This document shows, in pieces, positions 44,776 through 57,093 of a stretch of 64,000 nucleotides of DNA (positions are counted from its first letter, which is position 1; the number at the start of each line of letters is the position of its first letter). Location: contig CM035305.1 of the NCBI GenBank assembly GCA_002900995.3, positions 2,650,467 to 2,714,466 on the forward strand. The letters are read 5' to 3'. A program made the position numbers and the translations under genes. The DNA comes from Ganoderma boninense. Its lineage: Eukaryota > Basidiomycota > Agaricomycetes > Polyporales > Polyporaceae. The notes under the pieces were generated by a model. That model did no database searches. It saw nothing but the letters and a program-made list of their open reading frames with translations, and was not told where the DNA came from.

Positions 44776-47107
44776 ATGTCCGCTTCCGGTCCTCCCGCCC
44801 AAGCTCCCCTGCTCAGCGATGTGGACGGCGAAAACAGACAAGCCGACGATGCCATAGAAGATGTAGTGGACGAAGGCTGCGACGTTGTCTTGCTCAGCGA
44901 GCATCGCCCACAACCTACGCCTGCTCGGGCTTATTTCATTCGGTCGTTGGCGTTGCTCTGTGCATGTTCTCTCAGCATCGGAAGTCACTAGTACGCACCT
45001 TTCTCAGCCACCACAGAATTATGACCTTATCGTATTCAGTGCAACATACATCCTCGGCCCCCTTAAATCTCGCCTTTCTAGGGAGATGGGCACCAATAAT
45101 ACCGAATTCTCCCTCCTCATCTCCGCCTTCTCTCTCAACAGTACCTGGACGCCGCTTGTCGGTGGGCTTCTCGCGAGCCGCCTTGGGACAACTTTCACAA
45201 GTATCCTAGCCACCGGTGTCATCTTCATAGGTCCGTCGCCCAAACACAGACACGGAGGTGACACGCTCACACGACGGCCACAGGACAAGCCACGCTTCTG
45301 GTCGGACACCTCTGGAATAGCGTTCGCATCATGACCCTTGGCATGTTCATATTCGGCCTAGGCGTCAGCCCGCTGGCGGTCGTGCAAGAAACGATCATTG
45401 TGCGGTTCTTCAAGTCTCACGGCCTGGGCGTGTCGCTAGCTCTCGGTCTCGTCGCGGGCAAGGGAGCGTCCTTCATCTCTGCGCTCACTTCATACCCGCT
45501 TTCACAACGCTTCGGACCCAGCGCCCCATTCTTCGCGTCAGCCACGTTGACCGCCTTCTCGTTTACCGTCAATCTCGTTTATGTATTTGCTTCCAGGTGG
45601 TTGGTCCGAGAGTCGGGCACGGAGCTCGAGGCATCGGAGCTCCACGCCGAGGCGCATTCGTGGGCATCGGCTACCTCGGGCATATCGTCCGAGGCGGAGG
45701 CTTTGAAAGAGGTAGCCAAAAAGCGGATGGTCAACCTGAGGGACATCACCAAACTTGGTGACGTTTTCTGGGCGTAAGCAGTTCCCAAGGGTTGTCCTTC
45801 ACGAGGATGGGATTAACATGCGATGTTTTAGCTACATTGGCTTGAACGTCCTATGCGGCATGATTTGGGCGCCGTTTACACACCTTGCTGCGTAAGTATC
45901 AACACGTTCTGCCCCGCATGGTGGTTCATGATCGCTTCGACAGTAATATCCTGCAACGGCGGTTTGACCTTTCCGAATCTGACGCTGGTCTGAAGGCATC
46001 ATACCTCTTATCCGGCAGCATTTTCCTATACCCTATCGTAAGTATGCGTTACGTTCGTGATGGCTTTATAACTGACGGCCTCCTTGTTCCGTAGACCGGC
46101 TTCGTCGTGGACAGAGTGAAAAGGCGGAATTTCGTCTTGCGGCTCTTCCTGCTCTCAGGCTTTTTGACTTTATGTTGCTATATCTGGCTCGCACTCCCTC
46201 CTTCCACGTCGACGACCCCTATTCCTGGCATCGCCTCGTATGCGCTAGGCAACGGTTTCTCCCCTCGTAAGCATGCGTTTCGTCTGATCGAAAGCCGACA
46301 GGCTACTGACGACTGAACAGTACTCCTGGTGATCATGGTGCCGCGCATTGTTCCGCTGAAATACGTATCAACCACACTCGGCGCGCACAAAGCGGTAGGC
46401 CTTAGTATTACACTCCTATTGCCCATATCGCACAGGCTGAGCGTTGGGTGTAGCTCGAGCAAACGGGATCGACGATCTTCCAGACTCTTGCCGGCCTGAC
46501 GCTAGACATCAAGAAGAAGCCGTCAGGGCAAAGTTTGCCAATAAACCAGGACCCCGACGATGTACAGTACCTGCTGAACGCCTTCGTCCTGTTCAATGTT
46601 CTGGAAATCCTCGCGATCTTGGGTCTGGCTCACCTGGACCACAGGGAAAAGGAGAGGGCGGCCCGCCGAGCGAGTGGACTCCTGCCCCAGCATCTCGAGG
46701 ACGAAGAGGAAGAGGATTGTGCAGTGAAACCCAGGAGAGAAGGCGACGAGGATCACTGGCAGGCGGAACCTTCTGAGAGTGGACCTGCGCATTCGAGAAG
46801 GGGGAGCAGCTTCTCCCGTGCAGCGCGGCCATCATCGTCGACTCCAGAGCAAAGCATACCCTTACTTGGGAACTCACAAGAGTCGTTGCAGCGCAGCAGG
46901 CGATATTCTATGGAAGCAATCGTCCCGGAGATCACAGCCGACCAACCGATAACGGGGAGGGGTCCACGGACTAAGGGCGAAGTCAGGAGAGGAAAAGTGT
47001 TCGCGATCGTTTCTGTAATACTAATCGCTTCTGCGTGGGTCCTGTTCATGGGAACGGCGTGGTATCGGTTAAGATCCAAGGAGGAGCGAGGAGGGGATAG
47101 GCAGTAG
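44776..47107 (+). CDS. MFS transporter, MFSD1-like
   Basis: Twelve-helix major facilitator with a cytosolic N-terminus (MSASGPPAQAPLLSDVDGEN, an LL-type acidic motif typical of lysosome/vacuole sorting). Membrane segments include RSLALLCACSLSIGSH, FSLLISAFSLNSTWTPLVGG, LASRLGTTFTSILATGVIFI, MTLGMFIFGLGVSPLAVVQE, GLGVSLALGLVAGKGASFIS and FFASATLTAFSFTVNLVYVF. Later segments are YIGLNVLCGMIWAPFTHLAA, LKASYLLSGSIFLYPITGFV and YLLNAFVLFNVLEILAILGL. A long acidic, Ser-rich cytosolic loop lies before the last helix (VFAIVSVILIASAWVLFMGT). About seven introns are implied. In animals MFSD1 is a lysosomal dipeptide carrier; here the substrate and the vacuolar location are inferred only. Confidence 0.82.
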
Positions 47108-47410
47108 CATCCGTGACTCTCCGCGCATCATGGACTTCTGAATGGATGGCGACAACTGTACGATACTGTTTATAGATGACTATTGTACGAGTATGGCGTG
47201 CGTCGTTATACGGAGAGAGTAATATACGCACTAATTGGGAATATACTTGTTGCAAATCATCCGTCTGAGGCGAGCGATTCGTTTACACAGCAAACGGCGG
47301 ATGTTCTAGGGATTGTCACCAGGTTCAGGCGAACGATTAGCCCGTAGGTGCCATCTACATCTCGAGTTACCACCCTGAATATTGAGAGATGCTATAAGTA
47401 CTTACGATGG

Positions 47411-48599
47411 TCAATTTCTTCCTGTACTCCGGTTCGCAGAGTGCGCGAATATCAAAGAGTCTAGAGGGGTATTATGGAATAAGAACGAAAACAACCCTCC
47501 AATAGATTTCACATACTTGATGAGGCCCTCCGTCGTCATGGGCTCGTTACTCGGTCCGGTCCCATCCTCCTTCGGCTTCATCCAGCCCGCAACCTCATCG
47601 ATCATCTCCTGCGATATCGGGCGAGGGCAAAAGCAAACCGCGGGAGCGATCTGCTCATCGACCCAGAATGCACGAACGACGATCCCCTCGCCTTCTGGTT
47701 TCAAGAGCCCCTGTCCTTTCCACACCTTGCGCAATTTCTCCGCAAGTTCATCGAGCCCGTCGGGGACGACGCCGTTGGGGATCAGGGCCGCCTTGCCGAT
47801 CTGGAAGAGCTTTGGGAGCTTCTCGGGCAGCGGTGGGGGCTCTTGACCCTGGATGTAATACTGGATACGCTCTACGGCCATCTTCGTATCGGTCGATTCG
47901 ACTCGGCAGGAGAGCGCGACGGCGAACTTCTCGGCGTTCTCGGGGTGATGTTCCAGGTCGAGACACTTGATGATGATACCGTCGACGCTGCTCATGAGCT
48001 CATCGTCCTGGAGCATTCTCATGGCCACCTTGATAGCAGGAGGTCGGGACACGGCAGATGAGTCTGAGGCTTGCCTACAAATGGGCTTGTGATCTTTCCT
48101 GGTGGATCAAGACAGAGATGAGAGTAAGTCTCCCACTCACGATATAGCAGCGTGATCCTCTTACCAGTCGCCTTTCTGGCACTGAGGAGACATGGGAGCA
48201 TTTCAACGAGTGATCAGACAGGTGTCGGTGCAACAAACCTCCTTGGAGCAGTAGCCCATTACTTTGCACTGTTGGAAGGATGTGCGTCGAGTCAGTCAAA
48301 GCGTGCGTGGAGGGCCAGAGAAGACGCACGCCGCCGCACATCTTGATGACGCTATAATCAACCATGGTGCGACAGTACGCGCACTGGTGCTGTCGGATGA
48401 TCTCCCTCTTGCCCGACATTGCAGACGCGACTTCAGCGACACTGGCAATGCCGTAGCTCCAAGACGCGTCGCACATTCTGGAGTAGCGCTCATATCCGCG
48501 CTGCACGTGGCGCAACGGCAGTTCCCGATCGAGCAACGAAGATTGGGCGTTCGCTTGCCAGTGCCCACAGCAGCTCAACGACCCCCCGACTATCCTCAA
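47411..48599 (-). CDS. MYND-type zinc-finger protein
   Basis: Four exons assemble a MYND finger. HQCAYCRTMVDYSVIKMCGG splices to CKVMGYCSKE, then CQKGDW, then KDHKPICRQA. Together these give C-x2-C...C-x2-C...C-x3-C...H-x3-C, a zinc-binding protein-protein interaction domain. The introns (gtgcgt..caacag, gtttgt..tcctcag, gtaaga..ccaccag) have good sites. The C-terminal region VAMRMLQDDELMSSVDGIII, LPKLFQIGKAALIPNGVVPD and EGEGIVVRAFWVDEQIAPAV has no family I recognise. The start is uncertain: 48599 is the longest frame, but ATGs nearer the finger (about 48420) are possible. The stop at 47411 depends on whether a possible final intron is used. It is head-to-head with eL15. Confidence 0.75.
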
Positions 48600-48780
48600 A
48601 ACTCAAGAGGTGAGTGCCCAAATCCATCTCATGCTGCCAAAAGGAGGCCATTCATGTTGATGTTGGACGGTGGTAACGAGAGAATGGCGGGAAGAGGGTG
48701 GATGGGCGATTTGGCATTTGGATGTGGCTTTGGTCGGCCAGAACGCTGAGTGCAGCTTTCTTCTTTCTCTAGCCCTCAAG

Positions 48781-49604
48781 ATGGGTGCCTACAAGTACAT
48801 CGGCGAGCTGTACAAAAAGAAGCAATCGGATGTCCTCCGGTTCCTCCTTCGTGTTCGGTGCGTTGCGTTTGCGTCCGTGTCCGTCTTGCGACGATGCTCA
48901 AGAAGATATCAGGTGCTGGGAGTACCGCCAGCTGAACGTCATTCACCGCGCTTCCCGCCCCTCCCGCCCCGACAAGGCTCGCCGCCTTGGCTACAAGGCC
49001 AAGCAGGGCTACGTTATCTACCGCGTCCGCGTCCGCCGTGGTAACCGCAAGAAGCACGTTCCCAAGGGTATGTGGACCACATCCTCATGCATCTAGAAGG
49101 ATTCTGAAATTTTGTATAGGTGCTACCTACGGCAAGCCTGTCCGCCAGGGTGTCACCCAACTCAAGCCTCAGCGTGGTTTGAGGAGCGTTGCAGAAGAGC
49201 GTGTGGGCAGGAGGTGTGGCAACCTCCGTGTCCTTAACTCGTACTGGATCAACCAGGACGGCGTTTATAAATACTACGAAGTCATCCTCGTTGATCCCAA
49301 CCACAAGGCGGTGAGTGCATCCTTTCTTTTTCTTGGCCCGTATACGTATGCTGATCTATGTACAGATCCGCCGCGACCCCAGGATCAACTGGATCACCAA
49401 GCCCGTCCACAAGCGCCGCGAGGCTCGTGGTCTCACTTCTGTCGGCAAGCAGGTTGGTGATAGCGCTTTTTACACCTCGCAGGCGTTGAAGTATCTTCCA
49501 TCACACAGAACCGTGGACTCGGCAAGGGCCACCGCTACAACCATACACCAGGCTGGTCGACTTGGAAGAAGCACAACACGCTCAGTCTCCGCCGCTACCG
49601 GTGA
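48781..49604 (+). CDS. RPL15: 60S ribosomal protein eL15 (RPL15)
   Basis: Large-subunit ribosomal protein. Exon 1 is [20 protein letters not shown] plus FLLRVR. After an intron, [40 protein letters not shown] and [10 protein letters not shown] follow. The next exon has [40 protein letters not shown] and [15 protein letters not shown]. Then come [20 protein letters not shown] and finally [20 protein letters not shown] with [11 protein letters not shown] and TGA at 49602-49604. The spliced length of about 203 residues fits the family exactly. The divergent MYND gene starts only about 180 bp away. Confidence 0.95.
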
Positions 49605-50315
49605 TCTATTGTTGTACTTGTTTTGTCATGCGCTATGTCCCGTCCCAACCATACATATCTCACACTGTGCATTCATGTCCTCTCATGTCGCTATGGATGT
49701 ATGCCTCGGTGCCGCTCGTCAAAAGAGGTTGTTGCCTTCTGTACTTTCCCTGTCGATTCAGCACGCTGGACATTGTAGCGCGCCCGTTCGTCGACCTCAC
49801 CGCGCGCTTGCCTTGCGCTCAAGTTATTCTAAGCACACGTACGACGCCGTGGCGCTGCAGGATGGTCAGAGGGTTGCGGCCGCGTCAGCTTGGGAAAATT
49901 GCAGAACATGAGGCGGACACGTTGATGCTTATTGGTTGGAGCTCGCGCCGCCGCAGTAACAGACGGGAGTGTCGATGAAGGCTGAGAAGCACGGCCGTGC
50001 CAAATCGGACGTTCGAGATATCCTCGGGGCTCTGGTCTCGGTGCCCCGTTCCTGGGTGAGCCCGACTGTGATCCCGGTGTTATCCATTCAAGGGCAACAT
50101 TGGCGGACATATAGGTACCTGTTATGTCTTTCAGGATGGCTACTGTATCCCGCTCGTAGAAGCGGCAGTCATACCCTGGAACATCCGTATTACCTACTGT
50201 TCATCTCCTCCGGATCCACGAGCCTCTCCCAACCCTCGGCTACTGTATATAAGCGGCCCTTCTGGCAGCTGCTCAGTCGTCCGACCAGGAGCCTTTTCTT
50301 TCTGCTCGGATCACC
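49605..50315. other. Intergenic region, eL15 3' end and GH16 promoter
   Basis: 711 bp. It contains the eL15 3' UTR and the GH16 promoter with a TATATAAG at 50246. No additional gene is seen. Confidence 0.45.
50246..50253 (+). promoter_or_regulatory. Putative TATA box of the GH16 gene
   Basis: TATATAAG lies about 65 bp upstream of the GH16 ATG at 50316, a close and typical spacing for a fungal secreted-enzyme gene. Confidence 0.55.
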
Positions 50316-52309
50316 ATGTTTTCTGCCCTTCCTTTGGCTCTACTGTCCTTGCTCTCTGCTACTGGCTTCGAATCCGCCTCGCCTCATCAGCTTTCTCGGC
50401 GCTCCGTCGGGCAGGCCACCTTGCTTTTGCTCTCCTTCTCCCAACATACTGGCCTGGCCTCCGCTTCCTCTCTCCACAGGCGAGCGAACAAGTTACAGAC
50501 CGACACGAATGGGTCCAGCTTCATATGGACGATACAGGACACGTACGAGGGCAAGACCTTTTTCGAGTGTGTCCATCCCCTCTGGTATCTGTCCGCGCAA
50601 CTAATTGGTGCGTCGCAGCACTTTCGACTTCTTTACTGGAGAGGATCCTACTCAGTGCGTGCAAATCACTCTGTCCGTATATACTAGTGTGTCCGACTGA
50701 CTGCTGTTGTTGGTATCAGTGGCATGGTCAAGTGAGCCCCCTTCGTTTCTCATGCACATATTCCCCGTCTTCAATCTCCCGCTCTCAGCTACACCGATCG
50801 GGCAACGGCCCTTGCTAACAACCTCGTCTACGTGACGGAGGATGACAAGGTTATTATGAAGGGTGACAACACCACCTCGCTTGCTTCTGGAGTGTACCGC
50901 AACAGGTCTGTCCGCGATGCATGTTTTGTAACTACGCATGTTCACGTCCTATGCGTCACCAGTGTACGCATATCTAGCCAGGCGCAATACAATACCGGTG
51001 AGCCGAGCATTCGAATCACCATTGCGTGCGATGTGCTTGACATGCCAGTAGGTTTGTTCATTCTCGATTTGAACCACGCACCGTGGGGTTGTGGTGAGTT
51101 CGGATTTTAACACAGTGCGACTTGCGTTAAGCGGTGAATAGGCGTATGGCCTGCTTGGTGGACGTTGGGCGGAGGTCAATGGCCTTACGTCAGTCTTTCA
51201 ATTCATCGTGTGCGGGTCGAGTCTGACGCGAATGCAGACGGGTGAAATTGATATCATTGAAGGCGTGCACGACAATGCACACAACCAAGTGACATGGCAC
51301 ACTGGTCCTAGTAAGTCCCTCCTCCTCTTCAATACTGTGACAGGCTGATTGCGTGTCTCATTTTCAGACTGCTATCTCGACACGAATGTGTCCTTCACCG
51401 GCACTCCGGTTGTACGTTCTGGTCGGCCAAGCTGTATGCGCTAATTCTGACCACACACGCCTTGCAGTCCTCAGGGACGAACATTACCTGCGATGGGAAC
51501 GCAAACGGCAATGCGGGTTGTGGCGTCACCGAATGGAGTAGGGCATCCTATGGTCCAATCTTCGACCAGCAGGGTGGAGGGGTATTTGCCATGAAGTGGG
51601 ATGATCAAGGCATCGCCGTCTGTGCGTCTGCTCATCACGCTCCGCTATCACCATCGCTCATCCTCATGTTCCATTTAGGGTCATTCTACCGTGCAGCTGT
51701 TCCAGCGGACGTCCTCGCGGGTAGCCCCACTCCTTCAACCTGGGGTGAGCCAGTCGCACTGCTTGATCCGAGCAGCTGTGACCCGATCACCAATTTCGTC
51801 AACCACTCGATCGTATTCGGTGCGCACGCACTTGTTACCCTTTCATCTCCGTGCGGTCGGCTGATCGGGTTCTTCTCTTTCAGACATAACCTTCTGCGGT
51901 GAGGCGAATGAACAAGCTGAACTGGCTCCGGGCGACATTGCTGATTTCATTTCCCGCCTATCTGTTCCACAGGTGATTGGGCAGGCAACTCATATGCCAC
52001 CTCTGGCTGCCCAGGGACGTGTACGGATCGCCTGATGGATCCGAGCAACTTCGTGGTACGTCGCCGCTGCGTTTTACGTTATACTTGTGTCCCGAGACTG
52101 ATAGACCTTCTCCGGTCTCATAGAATGCGTCCTGGAACATCAACACCCTGAAGGTGTATCGGAAACAGACCCTCACCGGCCTCGTCAACGGCGCGGAGAG
52201 CGAAGTATGTGCACGTGTCCTCTGCAAGGTGACGTGGCTGGCACTTGCACTTCCTATACTTGTGCTCGTGGTCCTGTAGATTGCAAAAGTAGATGTAGTG
52301 ACCTCCTGA
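50316..52309 (+). CDS. GH16 family endo-beta-glucanase (laminarinase-like), secreted
   Basis: Glycoside hydrolase that cleaves beta-1,3(4)-glucans, for cell-wall remodelling or nutrition. Signal peptide MFSALPLALLSLLSATGFES. About ten exons join in phase: FIWTIQDTYEGKTFFD / TFDFFTGEDPTHGMV / NYTDRATALANNLVYVTEDD / VRISSQAQYNTGLFILDLNH. Next is APWGCGVWPAWWTLGGGQWP, then the catalytic TGEIDIIEGVHDNAHNQVTW, where E-x-D-x-x-E (51244-51261) supplies nucleophile and acid/base. It goes on with CYLDTNVSFTGTP, GNANGNAGCGVTEWSRASYG, GGGVFAMKWDDQGIAVWSFY, SNSYATSGCPGTCTDRLMDP-type sequence (here GNSYATSGCPGTC) and ASWNINTLKVYRKQ, with TGA at 52307-52309. It matches the Lam16A-like fungal subgroup. The short last exon is less certain. 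Confidence 0.9.
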
Positions 52310-52545
52310 CACCTCAACGACCTGAATCACGGTACTTTACCCTCGAATCGGACACGTAGCTGTAGCTTATGTTTCCGACAACGACTTGCTTCATATCGAC
52401 ACGCATTATTACGGACATTTGATGAATAGAAGCTATACAACCCTTTAGATCTGCCGCTCGCGAGCTTGTATCGAATGTAAGAGAGTGTGGCGTATTTGCG
52501 GCCAGGGGTGACTAAAGAACAAACATGTGTGGCTGGCATGACGTC

Positions 52546-53999
52546 CTACAGCTTTATTTTCCATACCTGTGTGTTCACCATCTCCTCTTCTGTGGTTACA
52601 GCCCATTCGACTGGCTCGGCGAACGTTGCACGCAAAGGCGTCACGCTGACCCATCCTTTCTCAACAGCCCATCCATCCGTACCGACCGGCACACTCGGAG
52701 GCTTGATGAGGCCCGTCATGTCCGGTGCGAACTTGAACACTAATCCTCCGACATCCTTCGCCGTCGCCTGCAGGTCCAGCACGGCCGCACGTGTGCCTTG
52801 CGGGTTCTCAGACGGGGAGTCTGGGCCCGCCGCAGAGATTGTCTTCTTCGCCTCAGGGTCGCTTTCCTTGTACGCCTTGAAGAGTCGGCCGTAGGAGTTG
52901 CGCCACATGTGCGTCCAGCAGATGGGCAGGCCGGGGTCGCTGAGGAGGCCGTCGACCATGGGAATGTTGACGTTGTACAGGTCAATCTCGCCCGCGCGCA
53001 GTCCGCCCTCGTCCTCGCCCCAGTTGTCCCACAGATGACCTGTGATGCGCGCAGCGAGGCGGTGGGCCGGCTCGTGGAAGGTCGCTGGGACGGGGTGCAG
53101 GACTGTCCCGTAGGAGAGAGCAATCGAGCGGACTTTGGACAGCGAGGAGGAAAGTGCTGCGCCGATGGTCCCGGATGAGAGCGCAAATGCAGCTGAAAAT
53201 AAGACCGGCATTGCCTGAGTTCCTGTCATCAGACGGTATCTTCATGGCGAGGTCCTTACCGGAGCTGTTGCGCCCAAGGTTAGGTCCGGATAGCTGAAAA
53301 TAGCACTTAAGAATTGTAACTCAAAAGTAGGGGCACTTAGTACTGACAAGAAGATCTATGTCCCCGTGGTATAGGTTATGAAGACCAATGTTGGCACACG
53401 TCGCGGGGGTCTGGCGAAGGCGACACAATGTGAGTGATTGTCTATCATTATTACAGCAAAGAATACTCACTCCATCCAGAAGAATCCACTCTCCGACCTC
53501 GCCTTCCTTCAATGAACGAGAAGTCTCGGATACTTCTCCTTCACCGTCTTTCGGAGATATTCAGGCGTCTGAAGTCCGCAGGGTGCTATTGGTGCATACC
53601 GGGATCCCTGGGATAATAATATCGGCCGTTCACAGTCTCCTTGATGTGGTACGCTTTGCCTGCAGTGTATGCAACGTCAAACCCAAGGTATTGGTGGATT
53701 TACTTGACCTGAACGACGCACCGATCCAGGACTTCTGCGAGCTCGGGATGACGACCTTGACATCCCAGCCTAGACATATCCCATGAGACGACCCGGGCAC
53801 TTCTTAGATGTGTTTGAGCATTTACCAAGATCCTGGGTTAGGTGACGGTACAGGCCGAAGATGTACGGCGATTCATGACTTGGCGGGCCGTCGTCGTTCT
53901 TCAGCACGCCGTTCGTCAACCCCGGATCGCGCGCATAGACGCAGAGATGAATGTACTTGCAGTCAACAATACTCTTGGTTTACGAGGCTGCGACGACAT
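52546..53999 (-). CDS. SurE-family acid phosphatase/nucleotidase
   Basis: Metal-dependent phosphohydrolase of the SurE fold. The start MSSQPRKPRVLLT (53999) is split by an intron whose ends rebuild the metal site: VLLTA/NDDGPPSHESPYIF with the two Asp of NDDG. It continues GLYRHLTQDLG, VKVVIPSSQKSWIG, GEVGEWILLDG, TPATCANIGLHNLYHGDIDL and LSGPNLGRNSSAAFALSSGT, the family SGPNxGxN motif. The last exon has VRSIALSYGTVLHPVP, GEIDLYNVNIPMV (the conserved NVNIP), ICWTHMWRNSYGRLF and a C-terminal WAVEKGWVSVTPLRATFAEP, ending VWKIKL at 52546. All SurE signature residues are present. A fungal relative is the yeast PBY1 N-terminal domain; no TTL domain is seen here. Confidence 0.85.
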
Positions 54000-54335
54000 G
54001 GCAGAAAGAGTCCGGCAAGGACAGTTCGAAAGAGAGGGGAGGTCAGAGTGGTCTGGGTGCAAGCCCTCGAGGCCGTAGGTGGAGGGCCACTTTCCCGGCA
54101 CAACTCGGCCCGGAATCTCAAATGACACCTGCCTCAGGGCGTGCTCTGGGCGCACCAAATCCATCATCCGAACGTGGATTGACTAGTACGACGTGTATCG
54201 TCCGAAAGGGTTGATGAGTACAGTACTGCATTCGACAACAATGATCTCAGAATGTCTCCGAAACGACTTCAATGGGTCGATCGCACGCCAAACTCGACTC
54301 CTGGTCGCCCGTTGTCTCCGGATTTTAGTGCTGCT
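54000..54335. other. Intergenic: SurE promoter / MYG1 3' end
   Basis: 336 bp, no additional feature seen. Confidence 0.35.
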
Positions 54336-55714
54336 TCATAACTCGAGCGCAAGATTCGCCATGCGCAGAACGCCATCCTTGGTCTTGTTTCCTGGATCAG
54401 ATAATCGGAACTCAGTTGGGTGTTACGGGGGAGGCCTGCTGGCAATACCTACCACCGACAAAGCCGCTTGCGTGGACGAAGATACACCCTTCAACACCGG
54501 AAAGTTGGGAAAGATTGTCATCACGGACACCGCGCCACTTCTCTGGAAGTGCTTTTCGGCTTTCGAAGCTCTCCGCAGCGACCGGAACAGCTTGGATACG
54601 CCAATTTCCCTCAAACTCGTCTGGATAGAGGACGTAAAGGGGCTTTTCGGCCTCGGGAATCTGGAGGGCTGCCTCGAGCTCAAAAAGGTGATCCTGAGAT
54701 CTCCTGGTTAGTAGGGGCTAAAATGCATGTACTTTCCAAGAGATCCGCACCTTCCATGGAGCGAACTGTTCGAAGACAACGATGCGGCCATTCTGGTCGA
54801 CCTGCTTGCGTTCCTTCAGTGCTGCAATGACGAGGTCACGCGCGGGGAGCCAAGCATTGGTGTAGTAGTCGAGCCTATCCAAAAATTCTGTCCCCACCAG
54901 GGTAGAGGCCTGCAAAAACTGGGCCTAGGAATGGCGATCTTAGCTTGGCGCGCTTCGAGAATTGGCAAGTATAAACACTTACATTGATAGTCGCCGAATC
55001 GGCAGCTTGGTTCCAAGCGGGATTCAAATGCCCGACACGAGCAGATACGTCGGTCCTGATGCGGTATTTGGGCTGGAGATCGGTGGGGTACTGGTTAACC
55101 CCGTTGTCGATGGCGTCGATTGCTTCGATGTACTCCTTGTATAATTTGAGCCAGAGTGTGTCGACTTTCGAGTCCTCTTGCGAAACCAGCAGCCGGTTAG
55201 CAATGATCTCCTTTCCGAAGTGCCTAAAAACCGAGTTGTCAGATCGCATGCAGGAAGAAGGATATGGGTGGCGAGGGCTGACTTGTAGACAAGCCCAGCA
55301 GAGGAGAGTTTAGTGCTGAAGCCGTGCCCGAATACTTCGGCGAAGCCCCTCTGGTGGTGATCAAAGCGCTGCGCCTTCTCATCGTACACACCACCAACAT
55401 CGACGACGATGTCGCAAGTGTCGAGGATCGCGGGATCTCTAGACCTTTTCAAAGCTGGAGAGTGCACGTTGAGCGTGAGGTGGCGGCTAATTAGAACACA
55501 GCCCAAAGCCCACACGTACTGGCCTCGGCATATGTTTTGGTCTGCTTGAGTAGGAAGACGGCGAGGGCCTCGTCGCAATGGAATGTACCACTATGAGTTC
55601 CAATGCTCTATGCACTTAGTTTAAGCTAAGTCCACCTAGGAGAGGTGGTGAAACTGAATGGACCTTGGCCTCTACCTTCAATCTTTTGGCTGGGTGTTCC
55701 TCGGCGGTAGACAT
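54336..55714 (-). CDS. MYG1: MYG1 (UPF0160) 3'-5' RNA exonuclease
   Basis: Conserved DHH-type exonuclease that processes RNA in nucleus and mitochondria in animals. Exon 1 is MSTAEEHPAKRLKVEAK, basic enough to act in nuclear targeting. Next is SIGTHSGTFHCDEALAVFLL with the family's GTFHCDEA metal motif. Then come RSRDPAILDTCDIVVDVGGV, RFDHHQRGFAEVFG (the DHH), STKLSSAGLVYKHFG, YIEAIDAIDNGVNQY, ARVGHLNPAWNQ and FLDRLDYYTNAWLPARDLVI. The C-terminus has FAPWKEHLFELEAAL, YVLYPDEFEGNWRIQAVPVA, ALPEKWRGVRDDNLSQLSGV and FVHASGFVGG. A last intron (gtaggtattg..gatccag) joins NKTKDGVLRMANLALEL with TGA at 54336. Without that intron the frame would end at 54412, but the spliced tail matches the family. 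Confidence 0.92.
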
Positions 55715-56217
55715 TGTCCTATAGTTCGAATAGGTTTTCGACAGCAGGTGTGTTGAGCTGCGTGGATTGGGGGCGAAGAGATGGTAGGACTCGAGCCAGC
55801 GTTGTGGCAGTCTGACTCTGGGAAGGCTGGACACCGATCGAAGCATGAGGAAGGCTCCGACTCTCGCGGAGTTCAGGAGTGGGGCCTTCACCGAGAGACA
55901 GGCCTTCCCAGGGGCTCGTAGCGTATCGAGCATTTGCACATCGGCCGATCGAGATCGAAAATGTACGTATGAAAGTCATTATCCATGGTCTATGACAGCG
56001 TACGCTATACGCGAAAAAGGAGTGCAAAGAAGAGCGTAGTATGCACTGGAACAGGGACCCGCCGTCCGGGACTGACCAGCGACAGGTGTGTAGTACTCGA
56101 TAAAGCGTCCATGGGGGTCATACAATTTCCCCGAAGTCCATGCGAGGATGCGAAGTGTCCAGTCACCGAACCCACCAATGTATCGTCATTCGTCACGAAT
56201 CCTGCCCTGCCTGCACC
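55715..56217. other. Intergenic: MYG1 promoter / GPI-protein 3' end
   Basis: 503 bp; no gene is supported. Open frames here mirror each other on the two strands. Confidence 0.4.
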
Positions 56218-56828
56218 CTACATCATCACCAGCACCCCGCCCGCTGCGACACCGACGAGGACGGTGAGCAGCATACTTGCTTGGTGCGTAAATGCCGCAG
56301 CGATGTAACCGTCGTTGGGACCGAAGACGCCACCTGCACCTGTCGCCCCGGGGCTGGGAGCACCTCCAGAAAGGCCGCCGCCGTTGATGCTTGCGGGGGC
56401 AGTGGTTGGAGGTGGGGTGGAACTTGTCGAAGTGGATTTGCTCGATGAGGCTCCCCCGCTTCCACTCTGACCGGAAGGGGCGATTGTACTTGTGATGAGG
56501 TTGGTGGAGGTAATTGTGGAAAGGACACGGTTGGTTCCAAGCACGACAGTGGTAAACACAGAGGTGATGACGGTCACGGAAGGGGAAGCGGGTGCGGCGG
56601 AGCTCCCGGATGTAGTAGCCTGCGTCGAGCCACTGCCGACGCTATTGGATGCCTGCGTGCTTCCGGACTGAGCGGATTGTCCTGACGTCTGCGAAACAGA
56701 GGCCGTCTGGGACGGAGAAAGAGCGGAGGTAAGGAAAAGCGAGGGCAAGAGTCCTGAACGGCGCTACGCACCTGGGCGGCGGCCAAGAAGGGGAGCAGGA
56801 AGAGGAGGAGGAGCTGGGAGTACTGCAT
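56218..56828 (-). CDS. Ser/Thr-rich GPI-anchored cell-surface protein
   Basis: The N-terminus MQYSQLLLLFLLPFLAAAQ is a signal peptide. One intron (gtgcgt..gtcccag) leads to TASVSQTSGQSAQSGSTQAS and a long Ser/Thr/Gly-rich stretch suited to O-mannosylation. It includes TVITSVFTTVVLGTNRVLST, a form common in fungal wall proteins. After Pro/Thr and Gly-rich parts (STPPPTTAP, PGATGAGGVFGPNDGYIAAA) a C-terminal hydrophobic segment MLLTVLVGVAAGGVLVMM ends the protein with TAG at 56218. This is the pattern of a GPI-anchor signal. No catalytic domain is visible; a wall or structural role is inferred. Confidence 0.8.
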
Positions 56829-57093
56829 GGGGTCGGAGGGTAGGGGGAAGGAGCGAGGCAGGTGCAAGCTGGAAGCGGAGGCGTTGCCCGTGCCCAGAGT
56901 GAGCCCCGATGGTCGTGGTGCTCGTCAGAGGCGATGGCGGCAATCACCGAGCACCGTCGACCATGCACCCGCGGGCGCCTAGTGGGAGGATACCCGGCAC
57001 GGACGGGACGACCCCGCATCCGCATCCACATCTGACTAAATTGCTGGGAGCCAATGCCGTCCCCCGCAACACAGCTCCCGGAGGTGCTGCACT

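Noticed and set aside
54412..54470. MYG1 ending at the TGA 54412 with tail QQASPVTPN
   Set aside because: Splicing from gtaggt to gatccag gives NKTKDGVLRMANLALEL, which fits the family's C-terminus.
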